A stretch of DNA of 9,160 bases from Gammaproteobacteria bacterium (GCA_013817465.1 JACDCP010000121.1:1-9160); one strand, 5' to 3'. Positions 1-7,054 are shown, counted from the stretch's first letter. Notes: generated by a model from the letters alone, not told the origin. A program made the numbers and translations.

Positions 1-2
1 AT

Positions 3-86
3 AACCTGCATCGGCGTCACTCGTCGCTCGGTCGAATATCACCCGTTACCTTCGAAAGGAGACAGACGAACAGCAAAGCGGCATAG
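3..86 (+). CDS. IS3-group transposase OrfB, C-terminal end only (cut by window edge)
   Basis: The first readable codons of this frame give NLHRRHSSLG followed by ISPVTFERRQ and a TAG stop at 84-86. This is the usual C-terminus of IS3-family OrfB transposases, where YN..R.HSSLG is followed by SP..FE. Only the last 27 residues lie in the window, so whether the rest of the gene is intact cannot be judged. An IS3-type terminal repeat follows 14 bases after the stop, as expected for the right end of such an element. The protein would be the DDE recombinase that cuts and joins the element's ends. It is distinct from the second transposase remnant just downstream, which has its own C-terminus. Confidence 0.7.
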   Translation, partial: NLHRRHSSLGRISPVTFERRQTNSKAA

Positions 87-100
87 TCGGAAGGTCGAAA

Positions 101-127
101 CCCGTCCACGAGAGCGGGTCAAGCCCA
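101..127. repeat. Probable right terminal inverted repeat (IRR) of the IS3-group element
   Basis: Read on the minus strand from outside inward, this begins TGGGCTTGACCC and carries GTGGAC near its inner end. It therefore starts with the TG typical of IS3-family ends and resembles the IS3-group terminal repeat, which as I recall has CTTACCC and GTGGAC at matching places. It lies 14 bases past the stop of the transposase tail, the normal place for an IRR. The partner left repeat is outside the window, so the exact boundary is an inference. Confidence 0.55.
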
Positions 128-567
128 GTTCGAGCTGGTGGACGTGAAGCGCCTGCGTCATTTGGAGCAGGAAAACGGGAAGCTGAAGAAGTTGGTGGCG
201 GAGCGGGACCTCGAGATCGAGGTGATGAAGGAAGTTGCCGCAAAAAAATGGTGAGCGCGTCCGCGAGGCGGCGGCAGGCGGCGTATGTAAGTAAACGCGG
301 CTTGTCGATCCGGCGAGCGTGCGCGCTGCTGTCGGTGGCGAGATCCACTTTGGGATATGAGTCGCGGCTGACGGTGCGCGATGCCCCAGCGCGCAGTGGT
401 TCAAGAATCGAATCGATGCGAAGATCCTGATTGCAGAGTTCCGGCGTGGGTACAACGAGATTCGACCGCACTCGAGCCTTGGGAAGCTCACTCCGGCAGA
501 GTTCAAGCAGAAGGTGTCAACAACCCATCCGAGCGGGGCCATTTTCCAGGACACTGTGGTCCGATGA
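128..567 (+). pseudogene. Second IS3-family transposase (OrfA/OrfB) remnant, internally deleted and frameshifted
   Basis: Three pieces of one element are visible. Bases ~138-254 encode the end of OrfA: VKRLRHLEQENGKLKKLVAE, a leucine-zipper-like helix, ending KKW and TGA. From 248 the OrfB frame reads MVSASARRRQAAYVSKRGLS and RRACALLSVARSTLGYESR, the standard N-terminal region of OrfB. Near 391 the text switches to another frame (WFKNRIDAK, then YNEIRPHSSLGKLTPAEF) and ends at TGA 565-567. Everything between these OrfB ends is missing, including all three DDE catalytic residues, and the join is out of frame. The OrfA N-terminus is also absent and appears replaced by the end of another IS3 element. 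The product cannot be active. The preserved C-terminal motif is of the PHSSLG..TPAEF type and clearly differs from the tail at 3-86. Confidence 0.85.
242..248 (+). other. Slippery heptamer for programmed -1 frameshift between OrfA and OrfB
   Basis: Seven consecutive A residues fall exactly as A-AAA-AAA in the OrfA frame (codons AAA 243-245 and AAA 246-248, then TGG TGA). A -1 slip here enters the frame in which OrfB reads ATG GTG AGC. IS3-family elements use this signal to make the OrfAB fusion transposase. The site is intact although the element is dead. Confidence 0.7.
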
Positions 568-616
568 ATGCCGGCAGGTCACCTGGAACATGGATAAACT
601 CATAAAGTCTCCTGTA

Positions 617-1024
617 TCAAAAGCAAGCGTTGTCAGGAAGATCGAGGTTGTTGATCTTCGATCTTCCCATCAGCTTGAGCAAGAAATTCCGGCAGGTTCT
701 TAGAAGAGGATAAAGTAGCCCGGCCAGTACGCGGCTGCGAAAGATCCAGTGGTTGAGCCGGTTGAACATGCCGGAGCGGCTGCTCATCAGGGCCAACGCA
801 TGCATGGCGTCGGCGCCATAATAAACCTCATCGCCGACGATCAGCACCATGCCCTGATCGATATCGAGCCCGAGCTCCGTCACCCGGTCCATCCCCGGGC
901 CGGGTTCGCGGGCGTCCACCAGAGCGAGGTCGCCGACCGTCTTTCGGATGCGAACCAGGCGGCTGTACCGATCGCAGAACGGGCATTGCTGGTCGTAGAT
1001 CAGTTGGATCGGCCGATCGCTCAC
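617..1024 (-). CDS. DUF393 / DCC-family thiol-disulfide oxidoreductase-like protein
   Basis: A 135-residue protein with IYDQQCPFCDRYSRLV near the N-terminus. The D-x-x-C-P-F-C arrangement (D11, C14, C17) is the hallmark of the DUF393 (COG3011, YuxK-like) family, named DCC for its aspartate and two cysteines. The downstream VDARE, a mid-protein Y.GADAMHAL segment and an aromatic C-terminal part also fit that family, and the length is normal for it. The family is predicted to be thioredoxin-like and redox-active, but its substrates are largely unknown. The start is a GTG at 1024; an in-frame TGA two codons upstream rules out a longer protein, and the ribosome binding site is weak. It is a single gene between IS debris and a divergent operon, with no partner that narrows its role. 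Confidence 0.85.
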   Translation of the reverse strand: MSDRPIQLIYDQQCPFCDRYSRLVRIRKTVGDLALVDAREPGPGMDRVTELGLDIDQGMVLIVGDEVYYGADAMHALALMSSRSGMFNRLNHWIFRSRVLAGLLYPLLRTCRNFLLKLMGRSKINNLDLPDNACF

Positions 1025-1306
1025 GGTTCAAGCCCGCTGTACGCCAACACGGTCAAGGAAATGAGCTCCGTCGGACCGAGCCTCAACGAAGCGACACTCG
1101 GCACAGAGTCTGTTGGACACCCGAGACTGTCAAGCCCGCCCCTTTGGGGGGAGTGCGCAAGTTGGCTGACTGGGTTTTGCCCTCCTTGGCATCGATTCCG
1201 ATATCCGAAATTGTGCCCTCAATCACAGTCGGCAGCTGCACGGGCAGGATAATTCGTTGTGGCGTTTCGCGCCTGTTCCGGTTGCAAAAGCGGAGATCTG
1301 AAAAGC

Positions 1307-2491
1307 ATGCACGAACGCGACTCGTTCTTCCGTTCTATACGTCGTCTCGCGGGATTTGCGGGCATCCTGCTGGCTGCCGCGGGATGTGCAACGGCCGAGC
1401 TTGATCCGTTGCCGGAAAATTTCGCGATGTCCGATCTCGAGTGGGATGAGCGCGCAATCTGGGACATTTCCGCGGATTTTGAACGTCTGGTCGCCCAGAG
1501 CGACGCGCTCTACGATGCCCCGGACCTGCAGAAATATGTACGAGGCGTGGCGAGCCGGCTGCTCGAATCCCAGTATTTCCACGGTGTGCCGGACGTGCGC
1601 ACTTATGTGCTCGGCAGCTCCGACCCGAATGCTTTCGTGCTGGCGAACGGTGCGTTGTACATCACCACCGGCTTGCTAGCCCGCCTGGACGATGAAGCAC
1701 AGCTCGCCACGGTGCTCGGCCATGAATTCACTCATTATCTGTACCGCCATTATGCGCGAGAGCGACGCGCGGCCGAGCAGGCTACCGCCGAGGCGGCATT
1801 GAGCACTCTGTTTACACTCGGCTTCGCCGCCTCCGCCAGTGAAAAGCACAGGCTGGCGGAAATCGGCAGCTATTCGCAATCCCAGGAGCTGGAGGCGGAT
1901 GAGTACGGCCTCGTATTAATGATTGCCGCCGGATATGACGCGCGCAATGTGCATCGCCTGTTCGAGCATCTGCGAGACGAGAGCGAGGATACGGCCGACC
2001 CGGAAACGACGAAGTATGCATCCCATCCGCAATTGTCGGCGCGGATTGCGCACTATCGCAGTCTGCTGGCGTCGCAATCGACGTCTTTCGGGCAGGAGAC
2101 TGCGGGCACGCTGAACCGGGACGAGTACGAAATGGCGATCGATGGGCTGCTGCTGGACAACGCAGCCGTGGATATCGATGGCAAACGCTTCGAGCGCGCT
2201 GCAAATGCAATCGAGAGACATCTGCAGCGGCATCCCGACAGTGCTCGCGCCTGGTTCCTGCGGGGTCAGATCGCCCGGCTGGACGACGCCGCGGCCGACC
2301 CGCTGAGCGCCTACCGCCATGCCGCCGAACTGCCCGATCCGCCTTCCGAGGTGTTCAAGGAGATCGGCCTGCTCCATCGCGAGCGCGGCGAACAACAGCT
2401 CGCTGCGGAAGCGTTGCAGATCTATTTGCGCAGGGAGCCCGATGCACCCGACGCTCCGATACTGCGCGGCTTCATCGGCGAGCCGAATTGA
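1307..2491 (+). CDS. M48-family zinc metalloprotease, predicted outer-membrane lipoprotein with TPR-like C-terminus
   Basis: A 394-residue secreted zinc protease. The N-terminus is basic then hydrophobic and ends LLAAAGC, a lipobox with the lipidated cysteine at residue 27. The next residue is alanine, not aspartate, which favours the outer membrane. The HEFTH zinc motif has H139, E140 and H143; the third ligand is E196 in LEADEYG; ASHP with H240 is the usual later M48 motif. NAFVLANGALYITTGLL precedes the active site as in other M48 proteins. Residues ~294-379 look like two TPR-type helical repeats. E. coli BepA combines M48 with TPRs and LoiP is an M48 lipoprotein; this protein has both traits, so a role in outer-membrane protein quality control is plausible. 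I chose ATG 1307 because GGAG lies 11 bases upstream and the signal peptide then starts properly; an upstream in-frame GTG at 1259 would add 16 unsuitable residues. It is first in an operon with two secreted proteins. The 282 bases before it hold no clear gene or strong promoter. Confidence 0.88.
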   Translation: MHERDSFFRSIRRLAGFAGILLAAAGCATAELDPLPENFAMSDLEWDERAIWDISADFERLVAQSDALYDAPDLQKYVRGVASRLLESQYFHGVPDVRTYVLGSSDPNAFVLANGALYITTGLLARLDDEAQLATVLGHEFTHYLYRHYARERRAAEQATAEAALSTLFTLGFAASASEKHRLAEIGSYSQSQELEADEYGLVLMIAAGYDARNVHRLFEHLRDESEDTADPETTKYASHPQLSARIAHYRSLLASQSTSFGQETAGTLNRDEYEMAIDGLLLDNAAVDIDGKRFERAANAIERHLQRHPDSARAWFLRGQIARLDDAAADPLSAYRHAAELPDPPSEVFKEIGLLHRERGEQQLAAEALQIYLRREPDAPDAPILRGFIGEPN

Positions 2492-2520
2492 CGGCCGCCA
2501 AAATTGATCGGGGGATCGGA

Positions 2521-3324
2521 ATGCGCATCCGGAGCATGACTGCATTGCTTGGCATGCTGGCCTGGAGCCACGCAGTCTGGGCACAGACGGAAATCGAGAG
2601 TCCGTTCGTTGTCGACCGGGACAAAGTTCTGGAAAGCACCCATGTCATTGCCATCGCTTCCGTTCTGACCGACCCGCAGATTGATCGCGATGACAGCGCG
2701 GATCAGTATGCCGCGCTCGTTGCCGAGCAGCTCCGGCAGTCCGGCTACACGGTCATACCTTCGGAGGCATACACGGAAATTCTCGATATGATGATCGACC
2801 AGGCGGGCGGCATCTACGATCCGGTCACGGGAAAGCGGGATGACGAAAAGCACAGCCTAGTCACGAAGCTCGCAAAGCGTGAGTTCCGGCTGCAGCACGA
2901 TTTCGATGCGATTCTGCGCCCCGCCATCCTCAAGCACGCAGTTCGATATTCCGGCGGAGAGGCGTCCTGGCGCGGGATAACAGAGGCGGGATCGAAGAAC
3001 TCCGCCGCAGGAAGATTCTGGCTCGGCCCCGGCGCGGGATTCCTCGACGCCCTGTCGTTCATCGCCCGGCTGGAGGATCCGGACGGCGAGCTCTGGTACG
3101 CGAGCGCCGGCGGTATCGGACTGCTGCAACTCTACGACGGAACCAGCAAGGTCGTTGTGCCCGTCGACGAATTGCTCGGCGATACCGCTCGCGGCGCCCG
3201 AGCTGTGCGCATAGCGCTCGGCGACCTTCTCGACGCGAAAGCAGATTCCGGCGATCTCGCGTCGAACGGGCAAAATGCGCCAGGGGCGATCCAAACGTCT
3301 GCCGGCTTTCGGGAGGACAAGTGA
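2521..3324 (+). CDS. Secreted protein of unknown function, paralogue of the next gene (copy A)
   Basis: A 267-residue exported protein. The signal peptide is about residues 1-21, with a likely cut after AVWA before QTE. I chose ATG 2521 because GGGGGA lies about 6 bases upstream; a TTG at 2488, overlapping the protease stop, would bury the signal peptide. After the signal, HVIAIASVLT looks like a first beta strand, followed by a helix (YAALVAEQLRQSGYTVIP), the motif GGIYD....G....EKH (residues 96-111), a strand FDAILRPAILKH, and FIARLEDPDGELWYASAGG. This order (V..L.P, amphipathic helix with AGY-like turn, D.A.L..., A.L.D...G.LW) is reminiscent of the GNA1162/LpoB/CsgG-type periplasmic fold, which is an inference from pattern only. 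VVPVDELL at 212-219 is shared with the next gene. I do not recognise a named family. The C-terminal ~25 residues are polar and probably disordered. Confidence 0.82.
   Translation: MRIRSMTALLGMLAWSHAVWAQTEIESPFVVDRDKVLESTHVIAIASVLTDPQIDRDDSADQYAALVAEQLRQSGYTVIPSEAYTEILDMMIDQAGGIYDPVTGKRDDEKHSLVTKLAKREFRLQHDFDAILRPAILKHAVRYSGGEASWRGITEAGSKNSAAGRFWLGPGAGFLDALSFIARLEDPDGELWYASAGGIGLLQLYDGTSKVVVPVDELLGDTARGARAVRIALGDLLDAKADSGDLASNGQNAPGAIQTSAGFREDK
3311..3316 (+). promoter_or_regulatory. Ribosome binding site of secreted paralogue B
   Basis: GGGAGG lies inside the last codons of copy A, 7 bases before ATG 3324. It decides the start of copy B and indicates translational coupling across the TGATG overlap. 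Confidence 0.7.
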
Positions 3325-4103
3325 TGCGCTGCCCGCAGATCGGGGTGCTGCTCGTCCTGCTGAGCGCCGCGCTTCAGGCAAAGGCCGGGGTTTTCGATTC
3401 GCCATGGCGTGACGGCATGGATCGCGAGCGGTTCATGGAGGAAGTCACGGTCATCGCGTTGGCGCCGGCCGCTTTTCCGGAGAGAATCGGCGATGAGCAG
3501 GCCGCGCAGCGATTCGAGCGACTCCTTGCCGAAGCGCTGACCGAGGCGGGCCTGAACACGGTCGCATCCGATGTCTATCATCGGTTGTGGCAGGACAAGG
3601 CCGTGGAGATCGGCGGCTACTACGACACGCGCGATGGCAGCGTTATCGAAGACAAACATGCGACCGTGCAACAACATACGCTGTCGAGCCTGCAGGCCGG
3701 ACATGACGTCGATGCCGTTCTTTATTCGAAAGTGGAGATCGTCGAAGCGCCGTTCATTCAGAGCGTTGCGAAATGGGATTTCGTGCGAGAACGCATCACC
3801 GGAAACGTTTCGGCGCGTGAGCATCGGGGCTCGGACGGATGGGTGGGCAAGTTGCCGGCGTTAACGCTGTTGGTGGAAATCCGCAAGCTCGACCAGGGTG
3901 TGGTGTACGAGGGCAGGGGCGGCATCGAGCTCGCCAGCCGCTACCGTATGGACGAGTTCCGGACTGTGCCGCTCGATGAGCTGCTCAAGGCACCGGAAAA
4001 AGACGGGCTGGCCGTGCACCTGGGGACACGCTGGATCACGATGGAAGGGCGCGCGCTGCGCGCCGATATCATGATCAAGAGCAAAATGCGCGCACGCAAG
4101 TAA
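3324..4103 (+). CDS. Secreted protein of unknown function, paralogue of the preceding gene (copy B)
   Basis: A 259-residue exported protein. The signal peptide covers residues ~1-21 (hydrophobic GVLLVLLSAAL, cut after AKA). The ATG shares one base with the upstream stop (TGATG) and has GGGAGG 7 bases before it, so translation is probably coupled; a GTG at 3321 is too close to that site. The body follows the same plan as copy A: VTVIALAP strand, helix FERLLAEALTEAGLNTV, GGYYD...G.....KH (residues 97-112, same internal spacing as in copy A), DAVLYSKVEIV strand, a late LTLLVEIRKLDQGVVYEGRGG segment, and TVPLDELL (214-221). Overall identity to copy A is low, so the duplication is old. The function is unknown; shared transcription with an M48 lipoprotease suggests a periplasmic or outer-membrane role. 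The 107 bases from here to the convergent kinase gene hold only a weak CAGGTG...CACCTG hairpin (4116-4142) and no clear terminator. Confidence 0.82.
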   Translation: MRCPQIGVLLVLLSAALQAKAGVFDSPWRDGMDRERFMEEVTVIALAPAAFPERIGDEQAAQRFERLLAEALTEAGLNTVASDVYHRLWQDKAVEIGGYYDTRDGSVIEDKHATVQQHTLSSLQAGHDVDAVLYSKVEIVEAPFIQSVAKWDFVRERITGNVSAREHRGSDGWVGKLPALTLLVEIRKLDQGVVYEGRGGIELASRYRMDEFRTVPLDELLKAPEKDGLAVHLGTRWITMEGRALRADIMIKSKMRARK

Positions 4104-4210
4104 CACGCGCCCCGGCAGGTGAGCTACGTCGACGAGCACCTGGCTTACCCCGCTGCGCTCAGCGATGTGGGTTTATCTGAGGCACCGCAGTCAGGACCGA
4201 TTCAACGGAT

Positions 4211-6283
4211 TCAGATCCCGGATGAAGGGTTCGAGTTGGTGTTGTGGAAAGAAACCTGAAATTCCGTGCCAGACTTGCGAGCGATAGTATCAACTGTGCC
4301 GCCCATCGCCCTTGTTAGCTGATCCACGAGCGCCAGGCCGATGCCGGTGCCGGCAGTTTCATGCCTGGCCGCATTCGCTGCTCGATAGAACAGTTTGAAG
4401 ATGCGCCGCATCTCATGCTTCGGAATTCCCGGACCGTAGTCGCGCACGCTGAACACGACTGCGCGCTTTCCGTGCAACCGGCTGGCGATCTCGATCGCTT
4501 TCCTTTCAGCGTTGGCCGAGAACTTGATGGCATTGTCGACCAGGTTGATGATGATTTGCACGAAGCAATCCGTATCCAGCTCGACGGTCGCATTCTCCGC
4601 GCCAGGGTCCCGACCGAAGGTCAATGCAAACCCCGCCTGCTCGACCTGTGACTCGATCTTGCTCCGCAGCAGGTCCATGACCTCCGCTACAATCACCGGC
4701 CGCATATTCATCTGCGGATCGCTCCGCGTCAGGCGTGCGAGCTGCAATACATTCGAGATCAGCCGCGACAGCCGCTCGCTCTCGTCATAGATGTACTCGT
4801 AGTAGGCCTGCTTCTTCCCGGCATCGGCCCAGCCCTTCTTGAGCATTTCGCCGTACATGCGGATCGAGGTCAGCGGCGTCTTGAGCTCGTGGCTGACGGC
4901 GGACACGAAGTCCTGTTGCTGCCGCGTTAGCCGGATCTGCGCGAGACCGGTGCGATACAGCGCATAGAACCCCGCTGAGAACACCAGCGTCAGAATCAGC
5001 GTAATCCAGCCGAGCATGCGGCCGCCCGGGCCGGCCGGCAATTCATTGGCGTTGAAGGTTAGCGCCAGGCTGTCGAGCGGCGCGGCCAGGCGGGTCTGGT
5101 AGAGCAGGGCGCCGTTCAGGTCGCTCCGGCTGTTAGGGTAGGCGTTCGCGGGTGCGCCGCCGAAGGCATTCAGCATCTCACCGCCGTAGGCGACGATCAG
5201 ATCGCTCGTGCGTGAGAGCGCGCTGGTCTCGAAGGCCACACCGATCAGGTCCTCGAGGAACGGTTGCTGGTCGATGATGGCGCCCTGGATGAAGCGCTGA
5301 CCATCGCGCCAGGCCGTCCGGTAGAGCACGAAGTGGCCGCTATCCAGCAGGCTGAACTCGAACGGGTCGATCTCGCTTTCGAACGTCGTGATGGTGACCG
5401 ACGTCGGAGCTCCAGCGTTGCTCGCCGATTCTGCGAGTTGATCGGTTCGTACAGGCTCGGCGACTGCAGTCTGTTCCTTTCGCTTGGTCCGCGCGATTGT
5501 CGGCCCGGCCGGCGTAATGGTGCGTTGCATGCTGGCCGTTCCCGAGGCTGCGCGCTGCGCTTCGGACGTCAATCCAACCCTCGAATCGGAGGCAAGAGTA
5601 TCTTCGGAGCGATCGTCAGCGGTTTGCTCCGCGATGGCGCGGTCGAAGTATTCGGAGCCCGTTGGCGCGCCGCGGCTCGCGGCTGCTTCGTGTTCGGCCG
5701 AGTCCGCCAGCGCGCTCGACAATTGCTGATCCGCGTCGTCCTCATCTTTCATCGCCACAGGTGTGATATCGCGTTCTGCGGGCCCGCTCTTGACGAGCTT
5801 ATTTTCGCTCAGCACCTCGCGAATCTGTCGCTCGAGCGCGAGGCGCGCCTGGTGCTCGTCTACGGAGATCCCGTAGGTCTTCGGCACAATGCCCTCGGGC
5901 GGCAGGAGCGGTGTGCTGAAACGGCCCTCGGCGTCGACCTGGAAGTAGCCGACGAGGCCCGGCAGCGTGGCTTCGACCGGAAAACCCGACAGCGGCGAGC
6001 GCTGCAGGAAATTGGCGCTCGGGTCGCCCTCGACGACGAGAAACCGGTAGTCGGCGAACGAGTGCGCCTCGGCCGCGTCGATCAGTTTGATCTGCCGCGC
6101 GTCGATGCGCGCGGCGAGGTCTTCGGCGAGGAGGCGCTGCTGATGAAAAGCTTCCCACTTGAGCTGGCTCCGGGCCTGCCAGATCAGCACCGCGGTGGGG
6201 ACGGCGAGTGCGAGGAAGAAGAGCGCCAGCACGAGCTTGAGGCCGCGCTCGTCCAGGCTCGAGCCGAGCTTCGCGCCGAGCAC
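4211..6283 (-). CDS. Membrane sensor histidine kinase with large periplasmic domain
   Basis: A 690-residue sensor kinase that would autophosphorylate on histidine and pass phosphate to the regulator encoded just upstream. Membrane segments are at about residues 16-36 and 423-443. Between them are ~385 periplasmic residues: two ordered-looking parts (~37-165 and ~300-422) flank a stretch at ~165-300 rich in A, E, S, T, D and Q that looks disordered. After the second membrane segment there is almost no linker and no HAMP domain that I can see. The H box FVSAVSHELKTPLTSIRMYG follows with H465. The ATPase core has the N box IIINLVDNAIKFS (N584), G1 DYGPGIP (D615), the F box FKLFYRA and G2 GTGIGLAL (645-649), so all catalytic motifs are intact. 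The start is GTG 6283, one base after the regulator's stop, with GGAGG 6 bases upstream. The reading frame stays open 68 codons further upstream, but that part lies inside the regulator gene and gives a sequence unlike a kinase. Confidence 0.92.
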   Translation of the reverse strand: MLGAKLGSSLDERGLKLVLALFFLALAVPTAVLIWQARSQLKWEAFHQQRLLAEDLAARIDARQIKLIDAAEAHSFADYRFLVVEGDPSANFLQRSPLSGFPVEATLPGLVGYFQVDAEGRFSTPLLPPEGIVPKTYGISVDEHQARLALERQIREVLSENKLVKSGPAERDITPVAMKDEDDADQQLSSALADSAEHEAAASRGAPTGSEYFDRAIAEQTADDRSEDTLASDSRVGLTSEAQRAASGTASMQRTITPAGPTIARTKRKEQTAVAEPVRTDQLAESASNAGAPTSVTITTFESEIDPFEFSLLDSGHFVLYRTAWRDGQRFIQGAIIDQQPFLEDLIGVAFETSALSRTSDLIVAYGGEMLNAFGGAPANAYPNSRSDLNGALLYQTRLAAPLDSLALTFNANELPAGPGGRMLGWITLILTLVFSAGFYALYRTGLAQIRLTRQQQDFVSAVSHELKTPLTSIRMYGEMLKKGWADAGKKQAYYEYIYDESERLSRLISNVLQLARLTRSDPQMNMRPVIVAEVMDLLRSKIESQVEQAGFALTFGRDPGAENATVELDTDCFVQIIINLVDNAIKFSANAERKAIEIASRLHGKRAVVFSVRDYGPGIPKHEMRRIFKLFYRAANAARHETAGTGIGLALVDQLTRAMGGTVDTIARKSGTEFQVSFHNTNSNPSSGI

Positions 6284-6284
6284 C

Positions 6285-6989
6285 TCAAGCCTCCGTGAGC
6301 AGCCGGTAGCCGGCGCCGCGTACGGTGACGAGATGCTCAGGCGCCTTCGGATCAGCCTCGATTTTGCGCCGCAGCTTGGCGATGTGGATGTCGACGGTGC
6401 GGGTCTCGATATCGAGATGCCGCGCATAACCCCAAATTCTGGCAAGCAATTCTTCTCGAGGCACCGGGCGACTCGAGTTCGCGGCAAGGTACTGCAAAAC
6501 GTCCATCTCGCGGCGGGTGAACGTCAGGGCCTCGCCGTCGCGCAAACCGCTCAGGTTCTGCGTGTCGATCTCGATGCCGCCGGGCAGGCGGATATGGCTC
6601 GCAAACTCGAGGCCGACGCGCGAGCGGCGCAGCACGGCTTCGACGCGCAGAACGAGCTGTGCGACCGAGAACGGCTTGGCGACGTAGTCGTCGGCGCCGA
6701 GCTTCAGTCCCTGAATAATGTCTTCGTCGCGAGTCTTCGCAGTCAGCATGATGACCGGCTGCTCGCGGTCGCGCTTTCTGATTTCGTCGCAGATCTCGAA
6801 GCCGTTCATGCCCGGCAGCATGACGTCGAGCAGGATCAGATCGAACTGTCCGCTCAATGCCTTCTGGAGTCCCGCCTTGCCGTCGCCTGTGGCCTCGACG
6901 TCGTAGCCGTGATAGACGAATACGTCGGTGAGACCCGTGCGGATGGCGGGCTCGTCTTCGACGATGAGTAGCTTGATCTTGCGCTGCAT
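6285..6989 (-). CDS. OmpR/PhoB-family response regulator
   Basis: A 234-residue cytoplasmic DNA-binding regulator. The receiver domain spans about residues 5-118, with the acidic pocket E11/D12, phospho-acceptor D55 in LILLDVMLPG, T83 in VIMLTAK and K105 in AKPF. A short linker leads to a winged-helix domain (about 130-232) with LTFTRREMDVLQYLA, the RTVDIHIAKLRRKIE recognition-helix region and the C-terminal hairpin VRGAGYRLL. All the conserved phosphotransfer residues are present. ATG 6989 gives the normal MQRKIKLLIVEDE start; a version starting at 7037 would add 16 residues not expected for the family. The ribosome binding site is weak. The gene precedes its kinase with a one-base gap, so the two are co-expressed. 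OmpR-family proteins bind direct repeats about one helical turn apart, and such a repeat lies in its own upstream region (7039-7054). Confidence 0.95.
   Translation of the reverse strand: MQRKIKLLIVEDEPAIRTGLTDVFVYHGYDVEATGDGKAGLQKALSGQFDLILLDVMLPGMNGFEICDEIRKRDREQPVIMLTAKTRDEDIIQGLKLGADDYVAKPFSVAQLVLRVEAVLRRSRVGLEFASHIRLPGGIEIDTQNLSGLRDGEALTFTRREMDVLQYLAANSSRPVPREELLARIWGYARHLDIETRTVDIHIAKLRRKIEADPKAPEHLVTVRGAGYRLLTEA
6290..6294 (-). promoter_or_regulatory. Ribosome binding site of the histidine kinase
   Basis: On the minus strand GGAGG lies inside the last codons of the regulator gene, 6 bases before the GTG at 6283. It fixes the kinase start at 6283 instead of a longer form starting at 6487. 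Confidence 0.75.
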
Positions 6990-7024
6990 GACGAAGCTCA
7001 GGCTAGCAGTTCGGCTCGGCCCGG

Positions 7025-7054
7025 CGCATACCGGCAACGTAAATTCTTTGTAAA
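7025..7054 (-). promoter_or_regulatory. Possible promoter of the two-component operon
   Basis: On the minus strand TTTACA (7054-7049) could be a -35 box and TATGCG (7030-7025) a poor -10, with an 18-base spacer. Transcription would start about 29 bases before the regulator gene. The -10 match is weak, so a transcription factor would be needed. The -35 overlaps the GTAAA repeat. Confidence 0.3.
7039..7054. promoter_or_regulatory. GTAAA-N6-GTAAA direct repeat, candidate CpxR-like regulator box
   Basis: GTAAAT occurs twice on the plus strand, at 7039-7044 and 7050-7055, with starts 11 bases apart, about one DNA turn. GTAAA separated by 4-8 bases is the published recognition pattern of CpxR, the envelope-stress OmpR-family regulator of E. 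coli. The repeat lies between the divergent regulator gene (50 bases away) and the PspA-like gene (104 bases away), so one bound dimer could act on either or both. Its use by this regulator is inference; one short repeat in an AT-richer spot could be chance. Confidence 0.45.

Noticed and set aside
1128..1133. A perfect TTGACA -35 box on the minus strand upstream of the DUF393 gene.
   Set aside because: No acceptable -10 hexamer occurs 16-18 bases downstream; the best candidate is GACTCT. This is too weak to annotate as a promoter.
1248..1253. GATAAT as a -10 box for the M48 operon.
   Set aside because: The hexamer is good, but no TTGACA-like box lies 16-18 bases upstream (ACAGTC is found). 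It could be an activator-dependent promoter, but the sequence alone does not support a call.
1916..2584. A 222-codon minus-strand frame across the protease gene.
   Set aside because: It overlaps the M48 gene and the start of the next gene antisense, with no domain features.
4116..4142. CAGGTG...CACCTG hairpin between convergent genes as a bidirectional terminator.
   Set aside because: The stem is only 6 bp with a 15-base loop and has no T tract on either strand.
5264..6298. A 344-codon open frame on the plus strand opposite the histidine kinase.
   Set aside because: It is fully antisense to a kinase with all its motifs intact. High GC content leaves long antisense frames open, and its translation has no recognisable domain and is full of R, A and E in shadow-like patterns.
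6159..6971. A 270-codon open frame on the plus strand opposite the response regulator.
   Set aside because: It is antisense to a complete receiver plus winged-helix gene. It lacks a good start context and family features.
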